NCBI RefSeq assembly: GCF_041296385.1
Contig: NC_091014.1
Span: 9,585,578 to 9,649,577 of the forward strand
Direction of reading: 5' to 3'
Length of the DNA stretch: 64,000 bases
Origin: Aphelocoma coerulescens
Lineage: Eukaryota > Chordata > Aves > Passeriformes > Corvidae
Position numbers and translations under genes: made by a program. This document shows positions 21,986-36,385 of the stretch, in pieces. Numbering within the stretch: the first letter of the stretch is position 1; every line of letters begins with the position of its first letter. The notes beneath the pieces were generated by a model, which was not told the DNA's origin, ran no database searches, and saw only the letters and a program-made list of their open reading frames with translations.

Positions 21986-23794
21986 GTCTCTATTATTGTG
22001 CCATCTTCCATTGTAAACATAGACTTTCTGGAAACTATGCCTCAAAAGAAAAGACAATGTTTTTCATGTCTAAGAGCTGGCTGAGTTTTTTTATTTGATT
22101 GACTTTTTATGGCATGGTGCTCAGAGCAGATTAAAATAATTCTAGGGCTAGTATTAATAAAGGCCATCCTTTAACAGTTTGTGTTCTAAAATGACATTCA
22201 ACCACTTTCTTCCCTTGATGCATTGATACTCAGAGAAGGAAAACAACTTCAAAGAATGTCAAGGAAATAAATCACGTTTATATAAAAACATTTATAGCAC
22301 CAAATATATCCTCCCAGACACAGAAGCACAGCCTTATTACCAAGACAGTTTATTCTGAGAAATATTTGCATTAGAGCGTAGTTTTGGTGAGAAATACTTG
22401 GGCAGGATTAAATTGATTAATTTTAACTAACACCATACTTGGTAAATTAAACCAGAAATTTTTCCAGTAAACCTTAATAATTATGGCTCTGTCATTAGAC
22501 ACAACATTTCTGTGCATTGCAGACAGAGCAAAATAGTTACTGAGTTAGGTTGGCAAGGTTTTTGTACACACTTTATGCAGATGTAAATACAGACTGTAGA
22601 GTAATTAAATGCCATTACTTACACTGTGTCACTGTGCATCCATTTGTGCCCTGGGTAAAGAGACCCTCCACAGTCCCCCAGCAGTGCTGGTGCAGATGAT
22701 ACAGGTCCACAAGGGGACTCAGGTGTACATGTTACTCTTAAGAATGGAAGAGAGGTGTTTTAGATCACTGTGTGGATTCTTCAAATATGTTAACACTTGA
22801 TTTATTATTGAAATTTTCACCTTACCCTTAAAATAGTCTTGTAAACTTGTTCTTTTTGAAAAACAAGGTTGCAGGTTGCTTTCAATTTCAGTCATTTGTT
22901 TTAGTGGGTCAAAACTGTGGAAACAATAGAACATCTAGAGTATCCACCTGTAACACTTCAGCTGGGTGCTCCCAGAAGGGCTTCATTTCAGGTATTGACT
23001 TGGTCATCAAAGCCTTAAATCACTTGGCTCATACCTGCACTAGACATTATCTCACTTGTACTTTTAGGTAGCAGGAGAGGTAAAGCTTAGATTCTTACAC
23101 ATCATTATTTGTCTCAAGTTGAATCTTCTCTATATTCCAAATTTATTCTTCATGAGCATGAGGCATGATTTGATTAATTACAAAGTAAGAACAGAACATA
23201 AGTAGAATGATAGACTATGGTTTTGATTGATCATAGGACTCTGAATGTAAGGAGAAAACTAACCTGGACTTAAATTTGGCACAAGATGCAGAGTTTTGTT
23301 CTACATATACTGTAAGCTGGTTTGGTTTGTTCAAAATAACGAGTATTTGATTTGTGCTGTAGTGGCATGAAATGATGAGTCAGGTTTATGATACCAACAT
23401 TCAAAAAGAATGTATTTGTAAACAGTAATTTAAGGAGAAATTCAAAAAATTAATATCCAAATAATCATTGTGGAATTTAGTCAGGGAATATGAGGTCTTG
23501 TATTTCTCAAAACAAATATATTTGTGTGCATTGAAAGGCAACATAAAATAGATAAATTAGTGTGCAAGAATGAGATGTCACATATCCCACTTTAAATCCA
23601 AGAAAAACAGGACAAGTAGCACTAGCATAAAGGAATGTAAGGTTTGAAAGATATAAAAGAAAGTTAAGGACAAAAAACTGAAGACATAAAGACAAAGGAA
23701 AAATTTAAATTATCCTGACAGATCAGAAGTATTGCAGAGACAGCCAGTGGATCTTCTGGTCCTTCAGATTACAGAGAACCAGTCAAAAAGCACA

Positions 23795-23850
23795 AGATTG
23801 CGAGGAATATGAATGGTGCCTTTGCATCTGTCTTCACCACAGTAGGTGCA
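23795..23850 (+). mobile_element. Possible old CR1 ORF2 remnant
   Basis: The stretch GCCTTTGCATCTGTCTTCAC resembles the conserved CR1 ORF2 block upstream of the reverse transcriptase (a peptide like AFFASVFT). The flanks are too diverged to extend it with confidence. Confidence 0.3.
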
Positions 23851-26800
23851 GGAAAGATGTCTACATCACAGCTACTCTTTCCAGTTAATTTGATACAGAG
23901 GCATCAAAAAGAGAGGAAGGAAAGCAAGGGTGGAATTTGTTAAGGTTTAATTTAGGGCTACAATGCAAAATGAAGCACTATAATAATGTACTATTTGCTT
24001 TAGGTGGAAAAAGTAAATTATGTATTTATTGCTCATTAGTACCAAGTGTTCGGGGGAACACAGTGAAAATAAAGCAGATTCCTCTCTGTAATTTCAGAAG
24101 CACCTCCAAGGTGTGTCCTCCAAAAGGCATTCTGCACAAAGTTGGGAATATATATGAAAACTTAGTGTAGGATACTAATTATTCTAAGTTGCCTTTAGAG
24201 TCAGTGTTGAGAGAGGGGCAAAATACACTTCCATTTGGTTATTTCCTGAAATGCCTCCTAGAAATGTATTATATGCTAATTCCTAGTTTACATCTTCTTC
24301 AGAATCACAGCCAATATTTTCTTTCATTTGGATGGTATTTTTGTTCCCGAGAAATTGTTGCAACCAGACCAGTCAGAGAGAAAATAGATATGAAACCATT
24401 GTGGCCTCTGACCAAAACAGCCCCTAAATACTATGGATCACCTTCAACATGACCTTTTAGGCTTTCAGAAGTGTTTTTTTCATGCACTGTTGTAGACAGT
24501 GGTTAAGTTTTATCTTTACAAAGTAGGATGCCAAAGCCTGGAATAAATTACAGATTGGCTATAAGATAAGAAGCTAAAAGAAAATGACATTTTCAGTTGG
24601 CTTCATTCCTTTCATTTTGTTTTCCATAAAAAGAATTTCATAATCTATTAATCTATTTGTCTCAGTATTGTTTAGTGATTAATTTTATTAAAGTGTAGAG
24701 AAAATGCCATAACAAGTGATGTTTTATTTTGGAAGATGGTATTCAAAACTGGAAAAAGATGATATAAGCATTCCAAATGTTCTAAAATTCTTTATTGCTC
24801 AGTAGAAGTCCCTGTTGAACTTCCTCTTTCATAATCTCTAGTGAAACTAATGTTAACAAGTTCGGCAGACTTTCTTTAAATAATGTAAGGAAAACTGTCC
24901 ACATTATATGGACAAAGAGCAAGAGTGTTTCTATTTATCTGAATTGTTTATAATTTAATTAAAACTGATTAAAAGCATATGCTATTTTTTTACTTTTTGA
25001 TGCAAATAAATGTAGAGTGTAATTAAACCATAATCAAACCATAACAACAGTATTAGAGCACAGTAATTAATGTATAAATTTCCCAACACTAGAGACAACT
25101 GAGATGAATTTGAGCTGGTTCCTGGTGTTTAGTTGTTATTTTACTCAATTTTATTTGCCCGTATGTCTACACCTATGCTGGTTCTTTCAAGGTCCTCAAA
25201 CTTTTGATGCTTTTAATTAGCATTCACCTGTGTCTCTGATCCAATGGGGTCTAAGCTGCTAGCAATAAGTAGGGACCGTACATATTGAGGAAGGGTTTTT
25301 AGGTGTCTTCAATGCTTTTATGGAAAGAAACACCTGCAAAATTTGGACAGAGCTGGGTCACTTTTCAGGACTCATAAGGCTGAAAGAAGACAGGGCTAAG
25401 GTCTTAGCACTTCACTTTCTGACTGCTGACCTTCTTCATGTCTTGGCTCTCCCCGAACCAGATATATAGAGGATCAGAGCTTTGAATCTGTGCACACCTG
25501 CTTGATGCACACAAGAAAACATGTTTACTCATTTGAAATAAGTCAAGGGAACAACTGCATAGCACTGTCTGAATCTGGCCAAAGAGGAATTGCTTTATTG
25601 CTGCAGCATGTGTTGGATCTTTATTTTCTAAACATCCTGCTGGGAGACGTGCAATAAAACCCTTTTTGCAATCGTTCCTCTCTCCATGGCGCTAAGGGTT
25701 CCCTGTTCCATCCTATTCCAAATAACACATGTGAATGCCTTGCCTTTTGTTTTTAAGTTAGGACAGCTCCACAGGGCACATATTAACACACATTAATGAA
25801 TGGATTATGGGCTTGTCAGAGCTTCCGGCGCTGAATTTAGAGCCCATTAAAGACTAGGCATTGATTGCACTGGAGACTGTAGCTCTCTGTTTAATCCCTG
25901 GCAGGTGGGCACTGGTGCAAGCTTCACCATCTTGCATCAGCAGTGAACCTCGAACGTGACCTCTCCAGAGGGAGAAGGGTAATTCATTTGCTGTGTTTAC
26001 TTTATCTTCAGCTTCTTTTTAGAGGGAGGCTTCTAACTGTGCTGAATTGTTCTAAGCGAGGAGTGGCAGATGTGTGATGTGGCTTACGTTTTTGAAGGAT
26101 TCTGTAGCAGTCTCTGTATGCTTGACCTTCAGACAGTTTAAAGTCAAGTCCCCATGGCTAAGAAATGAGTGTATATTATGAGCTCTGCTAAATTAACTGT
26201 AGCTTTTTTGGTGGACTTTCACTCCCAGGACATACATTAAAATTACACTCCTGCACAGTGACTTTAATTTCTGTTAGGCAAAAGCACTGCTCAATTACTG
26301 CGGTGCTTTTACAAAATAGTACCTAATAGAGGGTGAAAACACACCAAATCAGGACAAACTTGAAATAATCACAATTTTTTTTGGCAGCATACTTTCTTTT
26401 CTAAATCACAGTGCAGTCCCAGGCATCCCTTGGATATCATAGCAGTAATCAGATTTTAAAAACCCAGCTAAACAAAAAGCTTCCCAAACGCAAGAGGGAG
26501 GAAGAAACAATTACCTATGCAGTCTAAAGTCTCATTTCATGCCAGACATTTTTCCTAACCACTATCAGTCACTGAACGATACTTTTGTCTTGAGTTTTGT
26601 AGGGATAGATCCACATCTGGCCCAGGCAGCTGCAAAGGAGGATGCAAAGCGAAGAGCATGCAGTCCATTGCTCCTTAGATAATTTGAAGGATGAGCTGGA
26701 AGATGCTGCACACTTTCTGGAACCTCAGTGCCCAAATTCAGAGGTTTTCACAACTATGCACAAGGAATGAATGCTTGATTGTTATACAGCCATTAAATTC

Positions 26801-29800
26801 ACACTTAATTCAACCAGATTAAAGGAAAGTGAAACTAGAATAATTTTCTGACAAGAGCCAAAATAGATGATAGTCTTACCAAATGGCAACGGTGGAAATG
26901 ATACATATGAGGGACTGAAAGTATGCTCAAATTACTTTAATTGTATACCAAATTCAAATCATGATGTTTTTCTCTCTTACCAAGCTGATTTGCTCCCCTT
27001 TCGTGACTAAGTAGTTGCCAATGTCTCATTCCTCATACATACCATATGCCTAACTCTCAACTTCTGGTGATAATTTCTCCATTTAAGTGACTTTACCAGA
27101 GAGCACCTCTGCTTGCAGAATGTTAGTTCTCACAGACTCTTCTTTGAGGTATTCTAGGATATATCATTTCTTCTACAAAAGCTCTCAATTTCCTCATTAA
27201 CCATGAGAGAGGTTTCCCAGATTTCTTAGTAAAAGAAAAAATTAAATCCATTATTTTGATACTAAACAGTTGAAGGTCTCTTTTTGTTAGATCAAGAACT
27301 GTTTCACTTGATCTCCTTATCAATACCTTTAGCAAGGAATAAAACTCTTATTTTTGCCTTTCTTCTTTGGTGTTTTGTTGCCATATTTTCACATGGAATG
27401 TACCTTACAATGGACTTCATGTCTGTATCTGTGTATCTTAACCAACAGTTGATGCAGAACCCGGAACAGAATACATTCATGTCACTCATCAGCTGTTTTT
27501 TGACAGAGGTGAGACATGGTGGCAATTCACTCTCCCTCCTGTCACACTACCAGTTATTTACTTTGGTATGTGTAGGAAAAGAAAACATAGCAAGGAGGGA
27601 TAATGAAATAGGAAATGTCACCCCAAAATATAGATCATCCTACCCTTTTTTTAATCCAACCTTTAATTAAAACAGTTAATTGTTTTAACGTACACTTTCC
27701 TCTTCTGTAAGCCTGTCCTTCCTATTTTTTTCCTTTTTCCTTTGTTTTTCTAATTGAGATTGCAACTTGATTGAGATTCACTTCTGCAAATAACATCAGC
27801 ATAGATGCTGAAAACAAATGTTGGCCCAATACACTTAGACATCCAACAGAGGAATATCATGTGGAACTTGTAGCTGGGTCTGGGGAAAACAGGTTTAGAT
27901 GGAATACCTTTGCTCTCTAACTCAGGAAGAACTGAAATTTTTGAGACACTTTGATAGGTCTCTTCATGCCATCAGTACACAGCTACTGTTACATCAGTAC
28001 AGTTTTTTCCTGAGTGAGGCAGTGTACCAAGAACATCAGACAGCTGCCCACCAGAGATTTGGATTGTAAGATGCTTAAGGGGTTTTACATTCCCTATGCC
28101 TCAAGCATTCCTCTGCTTCCCAAAAGCTGGTTTGAGGTCTCATTTTTGTCTTGAACTGGAGCTTAATCAAAATTTATCTAAATAGTGACTTTGAAGCTGT
28201 GAAGTAGAGAAGGAATCAGTCTATCTTATGCCTCATTTCCCTTCCTTCCTCTGACACAGACATTGCTGATTTCAACACTTTCAATTTCTTAAGAGAATTT
28301 CACGTTCATTTTGTGTCCAGAGCCATGGGGGTTTTTCTGTTCATGAGAACAAGTCTGATGGTAGATTGTATCATTCTTAGCACCTGTCCAAATTTATTAG
28401 CCTATATAAAAGATTTGGCAGTTTGGAAACATTCAAAGTGTGTAATTTTAGTTCAGCTGATTAGGTGTGAGATACATGTCACAGTGGACTACCTATGCAA
28501 GGTGAGTGTCAACCCCTGCACCTGCAGGAAAGGGGCTTTTCTTTGGGTGGAGGTGCAGTGCCAAGAGATGAAGCTCCGCTGCTCCATCTCGTGGGAGGAA
28601 CTAAGCACATCATGATGCACTTGTCAGGCAGGTGCAACATTTCTGTAGCCTGTTTAACTGCTCTGAGCAAAGGGATAAAATCTCTGTCTGCTGTGAAGGC
28701 AAAGATTCAAACAAGAGAAACGGGGGATAGAAACCTGACAGTGTTCTCTGAAGGTGAGTTTTCACTCACATACAAGTTTTCTCAAGTCCTCTTTCACGTT
28801 CCTCAAGAAATGAAATTCCAGACATTGTAGGAGGAATAAAACTAGACCAATCACCTCTGCAGGCCTCGGTTAATACGTGGAACCTAGGAGTTGCTGCCTT
28901 GCAGCTCTTCTAGCATCCAGACTTTCTAAGACCACATAATCCCGTGTCCTCCATCCTCACCCACTCTTTTGGAACCTATTAAAACTGCATTTAATGAAAC
29001 CAGTGGCAGTCAGGTGATGTTTATGTCATTAATGGTAGCAAATTTCACTTTTATTACACTGTTTGTCTCTCATTAGTTTCTAAACCTTCATGTCCCTTTG
29101 ATCACAGGATAGATGTCTGTTCCTTGGGGTGTGAGGCTTTTGTGTGATTGATTGGTAACGACAGATCACTGTCATAGGCACTCTTATGTGATGATTTTAT
29201 CAGTGAAAATTCCAGTAAATTCCCTGTTTCACTAGCATGGATCTGCACAGTCCCTCAATGACTGCTCTTCACAGAGTCCAGCCGAACTCGAGCATCTCAA
29301 TGGGACAGAATTTTCCATATAATTCTCTTGTTTAAAAAGGATAAAATAGTTTTTGGGTTTGGTTATTTTGGTAAGAAAGAAATGCCAGCTAATATAAAAT
29401 TTTAAGGAATAAGTTAATAATATTTTAAAAAATTTTTAAACTTAGCATTCTTAGAAAGGCACAAAGTCTTCACACTCACACACACTTTTCTTTTGGCAAA
29501 AATCTGCTTCCTCTGTTGCTTTTTAATGTTCATCTTCATTAATGTATACATAATGAATATATTAATTAATTTATGATTTTAATTCATCAATCAAATTATT
29601 GATTTTTAATTCAATAAATTCATCATTAAATGATAGTTTTAAAGAAAAATTTTGCAGTCTTCAGTATTGTCTTCAATGTGATCAGATGGAACCATGTAAT
29701 ATTAAAAGGAAATACAGTGTACTTTTTATATTTGCCCATCTTTCAGAAGACAACCCTGATTCCAGTAAATATATCATGTAAGCAACTCTTTTCCCTTGAG

Positions 29801-32685
29801 GACTGAGAGTGTAGGGCCCTCAGAATGCATTATTGAGAGGGGAAATCAGCTGAACAGCCTCTCTTACCTTAGTCTGGGAGGAATTCCATGAAGGCCAAAC
29901 ATGAATATTTAACTGGGGAAGGGAATGCCGGTTTGGTTTGCTGTAACTTATTTATGAGTTAAATTTCCAAAGCTTTTTAAGACACGTACATGCTTTTTGG
30001 GTCACATTGCTTTCATTACATCAATGGAGAGAATAATTGCATTGTCTTCAGTGAGATCATGACATATTTACACAGCCATGAAATAAATAAATATTATTAA
30101 TAAGCTTGGGTCTAGATCATCCACTTTACTTACTCACAGAAGCTGAAAGAACACTGTAGCTTCAGGGGTTAGATGTCTTAAAGGAATTTAACATATCAGG
30201 TCTAAGATTCCCCCATGCCATCCATAGGAAACAAATGCCCCACAGAGTTTGTATTTGTCCATGATCTGCAACTATCTTTGTCTTGCCTTCCAACCAAACG
30301 AAACCAAGGTGTGCTTTCACTAATTAGTCAACAAGGTTGACAATGATTAGAATTTTCCCTCCAGTCCAAAAATCTGCCTACAATTCTCTGACTTGTAGGG
30401 TGGCATAAGGTAAAATCTCTGATAGCCCCATGACACACAGAAAGAAAATTCTGGAATTTTTAATTGCAATGCCACCTGCAGTACAAATAATGGTAAAATT
30501 TGAAACTAAGGTTGAAGAACACTTGATGAAAAAGAGCTCTAAATCCATCAAGCAGGTATTTTAGATCAGAAAATTTGAAATAGTGTAAATTTCTTACTTT
30601 TTTTGTAGTCCTTGATTTAGCAGTGAGTTTATAAGGAGGAGGAATTGTCAAATTCTGACATGTTAGTGAATGATTTATTAGGTGTCCAAAAGCAAACCTG
30701 TGAGTCACAAGATATAAAGAAAACAGGCCTCAAATGGTCAGTCCAGATTTCCTGCTGAAGTAAAGACTGTTATATTCATTAGGGAATCTAACAAAGAAAA
30801 ACATTACAAGTATCAAAACCATGTCTGATCTTAAGCTGTAAAAGCAGGAGTTTAAGAAATTTCAAGATGGGTGATTTGTCAACATTTGCATTACCTGCAT
30901 GACATTGTGTAATCTCAGTGTCACACTGTTGAATGATAACTCTGAAGATCAAACTGGCCCCTTCGCCTCATGCTGGCTTTCCACCCATTGTTAATTATGA
31001 TGTTTGCCTTTGTGGGACTTTTATGTGCCTGGCATTCAAATGCTTTTTCCACTTGTGACCTCAGCTGGTGTGATCCTACTTCAGCAAGAAGGCATGAAGC
31101 AGGGCTGGTTTTTGTTTCCATGTTTCTCTTTCTTATGTTTTCACCTGCCTGCTAGAGGTTGACAGAATTTTGTCAGAAACACCAGAATTCCCACTAGGTC
31201 AGTAGATAATACTCTGCTCAGGAATATCCCTTACCTACCCTGCGTTGTGAGATTATTACCTAATGTCTGCAAAGCGCTCCAAAACCCTCGGGTGAAAAGC
31301 AGCATGAATGTGCAAAGCGGTGCTAAATGTATATCGAGAGTTTTAAATGTATCTGTACATGGGTGGGTGTGTATCTGTGTGCATGCTTAAGCCCATCTAC
31401 ATATGCATCCCCATATACATTTAGGATCCCTGTATTTAGGAATCTGTAGCTGTTGCATATCAACACTATCCAGGGGACTTCTTGCCACCTCTCCAGAACA
31501 ACACAGGAGATTCCCCTTTTCCATAGTCAGGACTGTGATGTGCATTTTTCCCAAGAAAACCTATGCAGAACCTCTACAGGGAAGAGAGTGTTTTTCACCA
31601 CTGCTACAAAAATTGAGAAGAAAAATTAGGTTTTATAATAAATTGAAATATTCACTGAAGAAAATGTAGTCACACTTCTACAGTTACATACTCTAGCCTA
31701 GAAAGCTCCAACAAAAAGTCCTTCCTCTTAATTGCTTTCATTGCTTTCAGGCCATACCTCTCACTTGCCTGAGAGTGAGCTGACTGTGTATCTGCATAGT
31801 AGAGAGATGTTCATGTACCCTTGGAGTACAGATGCAGCCATGTACCCATGGCCTTCTGAAACAGGTTCTGTTGAAACTGTTGAACAGTTTTCTTAAACTT
31901 TTCTTTATTAAAAAAAAAATATATATATTTTCAGTTCATTTGCAACCAGTAAGGATTCTGGAGCACATTTCACATCCTTACAATGTTTTTTGTCCTCCTC
32001 TCAGCATCAGTTCTATTCAGTAACAGATGTTGTTATGTTTCTTTTGTATCAACTTTGGAAAGTACTCTTGCCTCCTTTGGGATGAAAAGTGCTTTACAAA
32101 TGTAAGCTTATTGTTATTCCTTTATGAGAATCTTTGACAGTTCACTGCTGTTGCCCATGGAATTTTGCCCTGGTAATAAAGCTGTTAATAATACACTATC
32201 ACTCAACCTTAAGAAAGTAATGCAGTATTTATTGGGTTAGCATCAATGTTTATCATTCTTGATTCAGTGATATAAATTACTTGTGTAGCATTTCAGATGG
32301 AGAAACGGGGTTGCTGGTGAAAAGATGGACATGATTCTGCAGAGGGCTTAGCACAATCTTTAAATAGAAATAGAGGATTTTCTTCATTAGATGTGATACT
32401 CATGTAGGTTAGGGCTCATTGTATATATATCATTTACATACAAACTCTTAAGCTTGTGCAAAAAGGACAGCATTCCTTCATTAGATAATGCTGGGATGAA
32501 GTGGGGAAAAACCCCTCGCTGAACATTTGTTGTTTGCATGTTAATTTTGAAGCTCACAACCCTTAATTCAAGATTTCCATACTTTGGTGCTTTGACAGAT
32601 CCTTAGGGAGCTGAAGAACAGAGTATCAGAACAGAATATAACAGACCTTCATTTTTAGCACTGTAGTCTTCAAAACTGTACTGAA

Positions 32686-32736
32686 AATTTTACTCCTTTT
32701 GGCTGATCAAATTTTTACTCCTGTTTTGCTGACCAA
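32686..32736 (+). repeat. Imperfect ~25-bp tandem duplication
   Basis: AATTTTACTCCTTTTGGCTG and AATTTTTACTCCTGTTTTGC lie side by side and continue ATCA/ACCA, with small differences. It is an old local duplication. Confidence 0.7.
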
Positions 32737-35700
32737 ATAATGCATGTTTGTGTACCCAGACTGCAGCACAGTATCACAGAATAGGAAAGCAGCATGTAGC
32801 AGAAACAAATGTCAAACTGCACTTTTCTGCCTGCTCAAAATGAGCAAAATCTTTTAAATACTTTTATCAATTTTGTTTATTATTTTTCCCTTTTTATCTT
32901 TCTTCTGCTATCACACCAAATTAACAGAGATGGGCTATCAGTGTCCTAGATGCTTTAAAAACACACAGATCAAAAACAGCTAAAACAGCTAAACAGCTAT
33001 AAAAAAGATACAAAGAAAATACAGGCTGAAACAAAAAAACAGAAGACACAATGAAAGTTCAAGAATGACATGTTTTAATTAGCATGGAAGTCAGAGTTTT
33101 AAGAGAAAATTTTAAAAGGGAAAATTACATAGTCTTGTCTATCTTTATAAGTAACATAAGAAGCAGCATGGGAGGACATAAGAAAATGCCTGTCTGAAAA
33201 TGTAGCACATATATAGGAAAATAAAGTACCACAAGCCAAAGTCTTTTGCCAAATTCTTGATACTGAATGAGATCATCTTCTGTCCTTGTTTCAATTATTT
33301 ATCCATAAATCATACAAATAAACTCTTGTGCTTTTCCTTCCAAATAGAAAATAATGCAGAAATATTTACCTTTGTATTGATGTACAAATCTTCTTTTCAT
33401 TCTACACCATTTCTTTCTTCCACCGGGAAAGTTTTTTCCTACATTAACTATGGTATAGGTCAGTTGATCTGAGCCTTTTATTCTTGCTCTTTTGGATAAT
33501 GTACACCTCAGGGATTCAAGAAGGAAAAATAAACACATATTTACAAGACAAAAGTAAGTAGAAAATGGGCATATAAAATGAAAAAAGTTGGAAACTGCTG
33601 ATATGAAGAAATCACAGTCTTCTTTTGTATAAGTGTAATTAAGAATAGGTTCCAACTGTGATCTCTGCAGGCTTCAGACTTTCATTGAATTAAAGCTCAG
33701 TCTACCATGTCCAGCTAAGGGAATATCACTGTACTGGCGTTACAGAAAAGCACAATAACAGACCAGAGTAACATCAAGAATCCTGTTCTCCCATTTTTTG
33801 TTTTTACATTGTTCCACATAATCTCTTTTGCCATGGGTTTGCTATCATTTAATTCAATTCCTTCAGAAACAGCTAACCAACAAAAATGTCCTGGTCTGCC
33901 TGCATGTGAATCCTCATCATTATTTAGTCATTACTAGATGTCAGCATAGAAGACTAAATACAAACTGCACTTGAGAATATAAGAGAAATTCTAAAGCAGT
34001 ATTTATTTGTCCTGTTGTCTCCTCTCCATCATATATAATTTGCCAGTACCTTTGTCACATATCAATGGAAAATGCTGCTCTTTTTATTCTGTTTTGGAAG
34101 CCAAGACGGGTCCCTTTGGAAATAGGTTTCTGACAGACCTATTCTTTACATCATTTTGAATGAAGTCCACTGTAAATGATGTCACTCCCTGTAATTTATC
34201 CCTTTGAAATTCTCTTTACCTTCATAAACCAATAGATCTAAAATGTCTTAAGACTGATGTAATGGAGAAATGGTTAAACAAAAGTATGTAAAACCTGTGA
34301 TTTCATTTCTGTAAACCACGTCTGTTCCCAGCAGTATAGCTTTAAAATTAAAGCTGTTTAAGGTTTCTTGAGAAGAGGTTGTCTGGAAAGAATGCTTTTA
34401 AAGTTAAAAGATTTTTTGCTAAGTCATTTTTGACTTGAGCGGTGGCATGTCGCTTGCCATCTAGCATTGTTTAAGAAAAGCTCAGGTAAAGAATTATGGC
34501 AGGGAATCATGTATTTAAAACTGCAAAGAGTCCAAGAGAAACAGGAACAATAATATAATAAACTTAATCACCTATTTAGCAGTATTTTTTTCATGTCTAA
34601 AACACAAGAGAGTTAAAGAAAAAAAAAAAACATGTTAAACTAAACAGAAAAAGATACTTTTCTTGTGGATTTTCACTGATATTATCTGTCCATTTTTATG
34701 CCAGAATAAAAAAAAAAGGTCTTTATTGTTTATTACTAGGAGTATGATACAACAAAGAAAGCTTAATATCTCTTTCTGTCTTAACAATGAAGAGCTGAAA
34801 AGAAAACCACAACTTGATTGTGTTAGAATGAAATGGCAGCTGATACTGCTCAAAAAAAACCCAAAACATTCTTAGTGTTGAAAGATGATCCTGCTAAGAG
34901 ACTTTCTTGTTCATTTGTACCGAGATCAAGTACAATGAAGTTTTGCAATACATCATATCTCCCCGGCCCACTAGAAATTAAAGCAAAAGGAATTCTTCGT
35001 ATCTTATTGGTATTCAGACCATACAGAATAGTGTCAATTGCATAGTAGACTTCATCTAAAATATCTGCTAACAAATGTAGAATGTAATGGAATTCATAAC
35101 ACAGCAATGTTCCATCTCTGGGACAAATAGCTGTGGTACAGGGAGGGAAAGAAACAATAAAAACCATGTTTCATATTGACTGAATAATAATAGAAAAATA
35201 ATAGAAAAAAGGTACATGGATGCCTTGGAAGCATGGATGCTTTCAAGGTATAAAAAGCTACATAAGCAGGTAGTTTAAACTCCTTTTATTTTGTTTTGTT
35301 TGGTTTTCATTTCTGGTCTTGTACTTTTTCTTCTCCTGTATGATCAGGGAAATTTTTTATTGTCACCTGCAGCCAAAAAGACAACACAGTGTGACAGTTA
35401 TTGACAGCTGTAAATGGATGGGTGAAGATAATTTGGAGGGGTGCAATCCATCAGCAAGTAAAATAGATAACATCATTGGTGAGAAAAAAGGTTATTGATA
35501 TTCACTTATCTCAGGAAATATCCCCCATTTGTGCTGTGATACACTAAATTTGTAGACCCTGGAGAAGTCTACTTGCAAAAGAAAATCTTCCCAAAATGAA
35601 TATGCATCTCACTAGGAGGCTTTCTTATCAGACAAATCAGGATCTTGGAGGTATTTTCAGAATAAATAGGTATAGAGGGCTTAGGATGAGGCTAGGGATG

Positions 35701-36115
35701 GTGAAAGAAAAAAAAAGAAGAAAGATGGAAGAAAATTAAAAGTACTGAGATAATGAATAACAATAATTACAAAAATAGTTTTTAGGACTGTAGATCTAGA
35801 AAGACAATTACATGGCAGGAAACTATGCTAAAATGGCTAGTAATAAGCACTATATCTTTTCCCAGTTGAGCAGTGATTTTGTTATGGAAACTAAATGTGT
35901 CCTCCATTGTTTCCAGCAATGAGACTAATTTTCATTGTATTGCAAGGTACATAACATTGTCTTTCATTTCTAGGGATTGTAGTGCCGTGTGCTTCATGGA
36001 TATGTTCCATACTCTACCCCATGGTACCTGAGGGACATCAGTGAGATCTCTTCATCCCAAATTAATTACAATGACCTTTATAAGCCACTTGCATGTGGCT
36101 GGGGTGTTGTGCACT

Positions 36116-36385
36116 CATAGAACAAGGGGAAATGCCTTTAAACTGAAAGAGAGAATGTTTAGATTGGATATTAGACAAAAATTCTTCTCTGGGAGGGTGG
36201 TGAGACACTGGAACAGTTGCCCAAAGAAGCTGTGGATGCCCTATCCCTGAGAGTGTTCAAGGCCAGGCTGGATGGGGCTTTGGGCAGCCCAGTCTAGTGG
36301 ATGGTGTCCCTGCCCACGGCAGGGAGGTGGGAACCAGATGATCTTTACGTTCCCTTCCAGCCCAATGAATTATATGATTCTATGA
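36116..36385 (+). mobile_element. CR1 LINE 3' end
   Basis: This is a 5'-truncated CR1 copy in forward orientation. It contains the characteristic blocks GGTGAGACACTGGAACAG, AAGAAGCTGTGGATGCCC and GTTCAAGGCCAGGCTGGATG, followed by CAGATGATCTT and the terminal TATGATTCTATGA. No coding capacity is left. Confidence 0.93.

Larger units (their letters stand above)
20220..36115. other. AT-rich non-coding DNA right of the retroelement
   Basis: No gene is recognised. It includes the ATT microsatellite at 21.9 kb, one doubtful CR1 remnant at 23.8 kb, and a very AT-rich patch with ATTAAT/ATTGAT motifs at about 29530-29640. The stretches at about 25.6-26.1 kb and 30.9-31.2 kb are more balanced in base content and could hold conserved non-coding sequence, but nothing in them proves it. 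Confidence 0.55.

Noticed and set aside
27284..27670. 128-codon plus-strand frame
   Set aside because: Its start is not an ATG, it overlaps an opposite-strand frame, and no motif or family resemblance was found.
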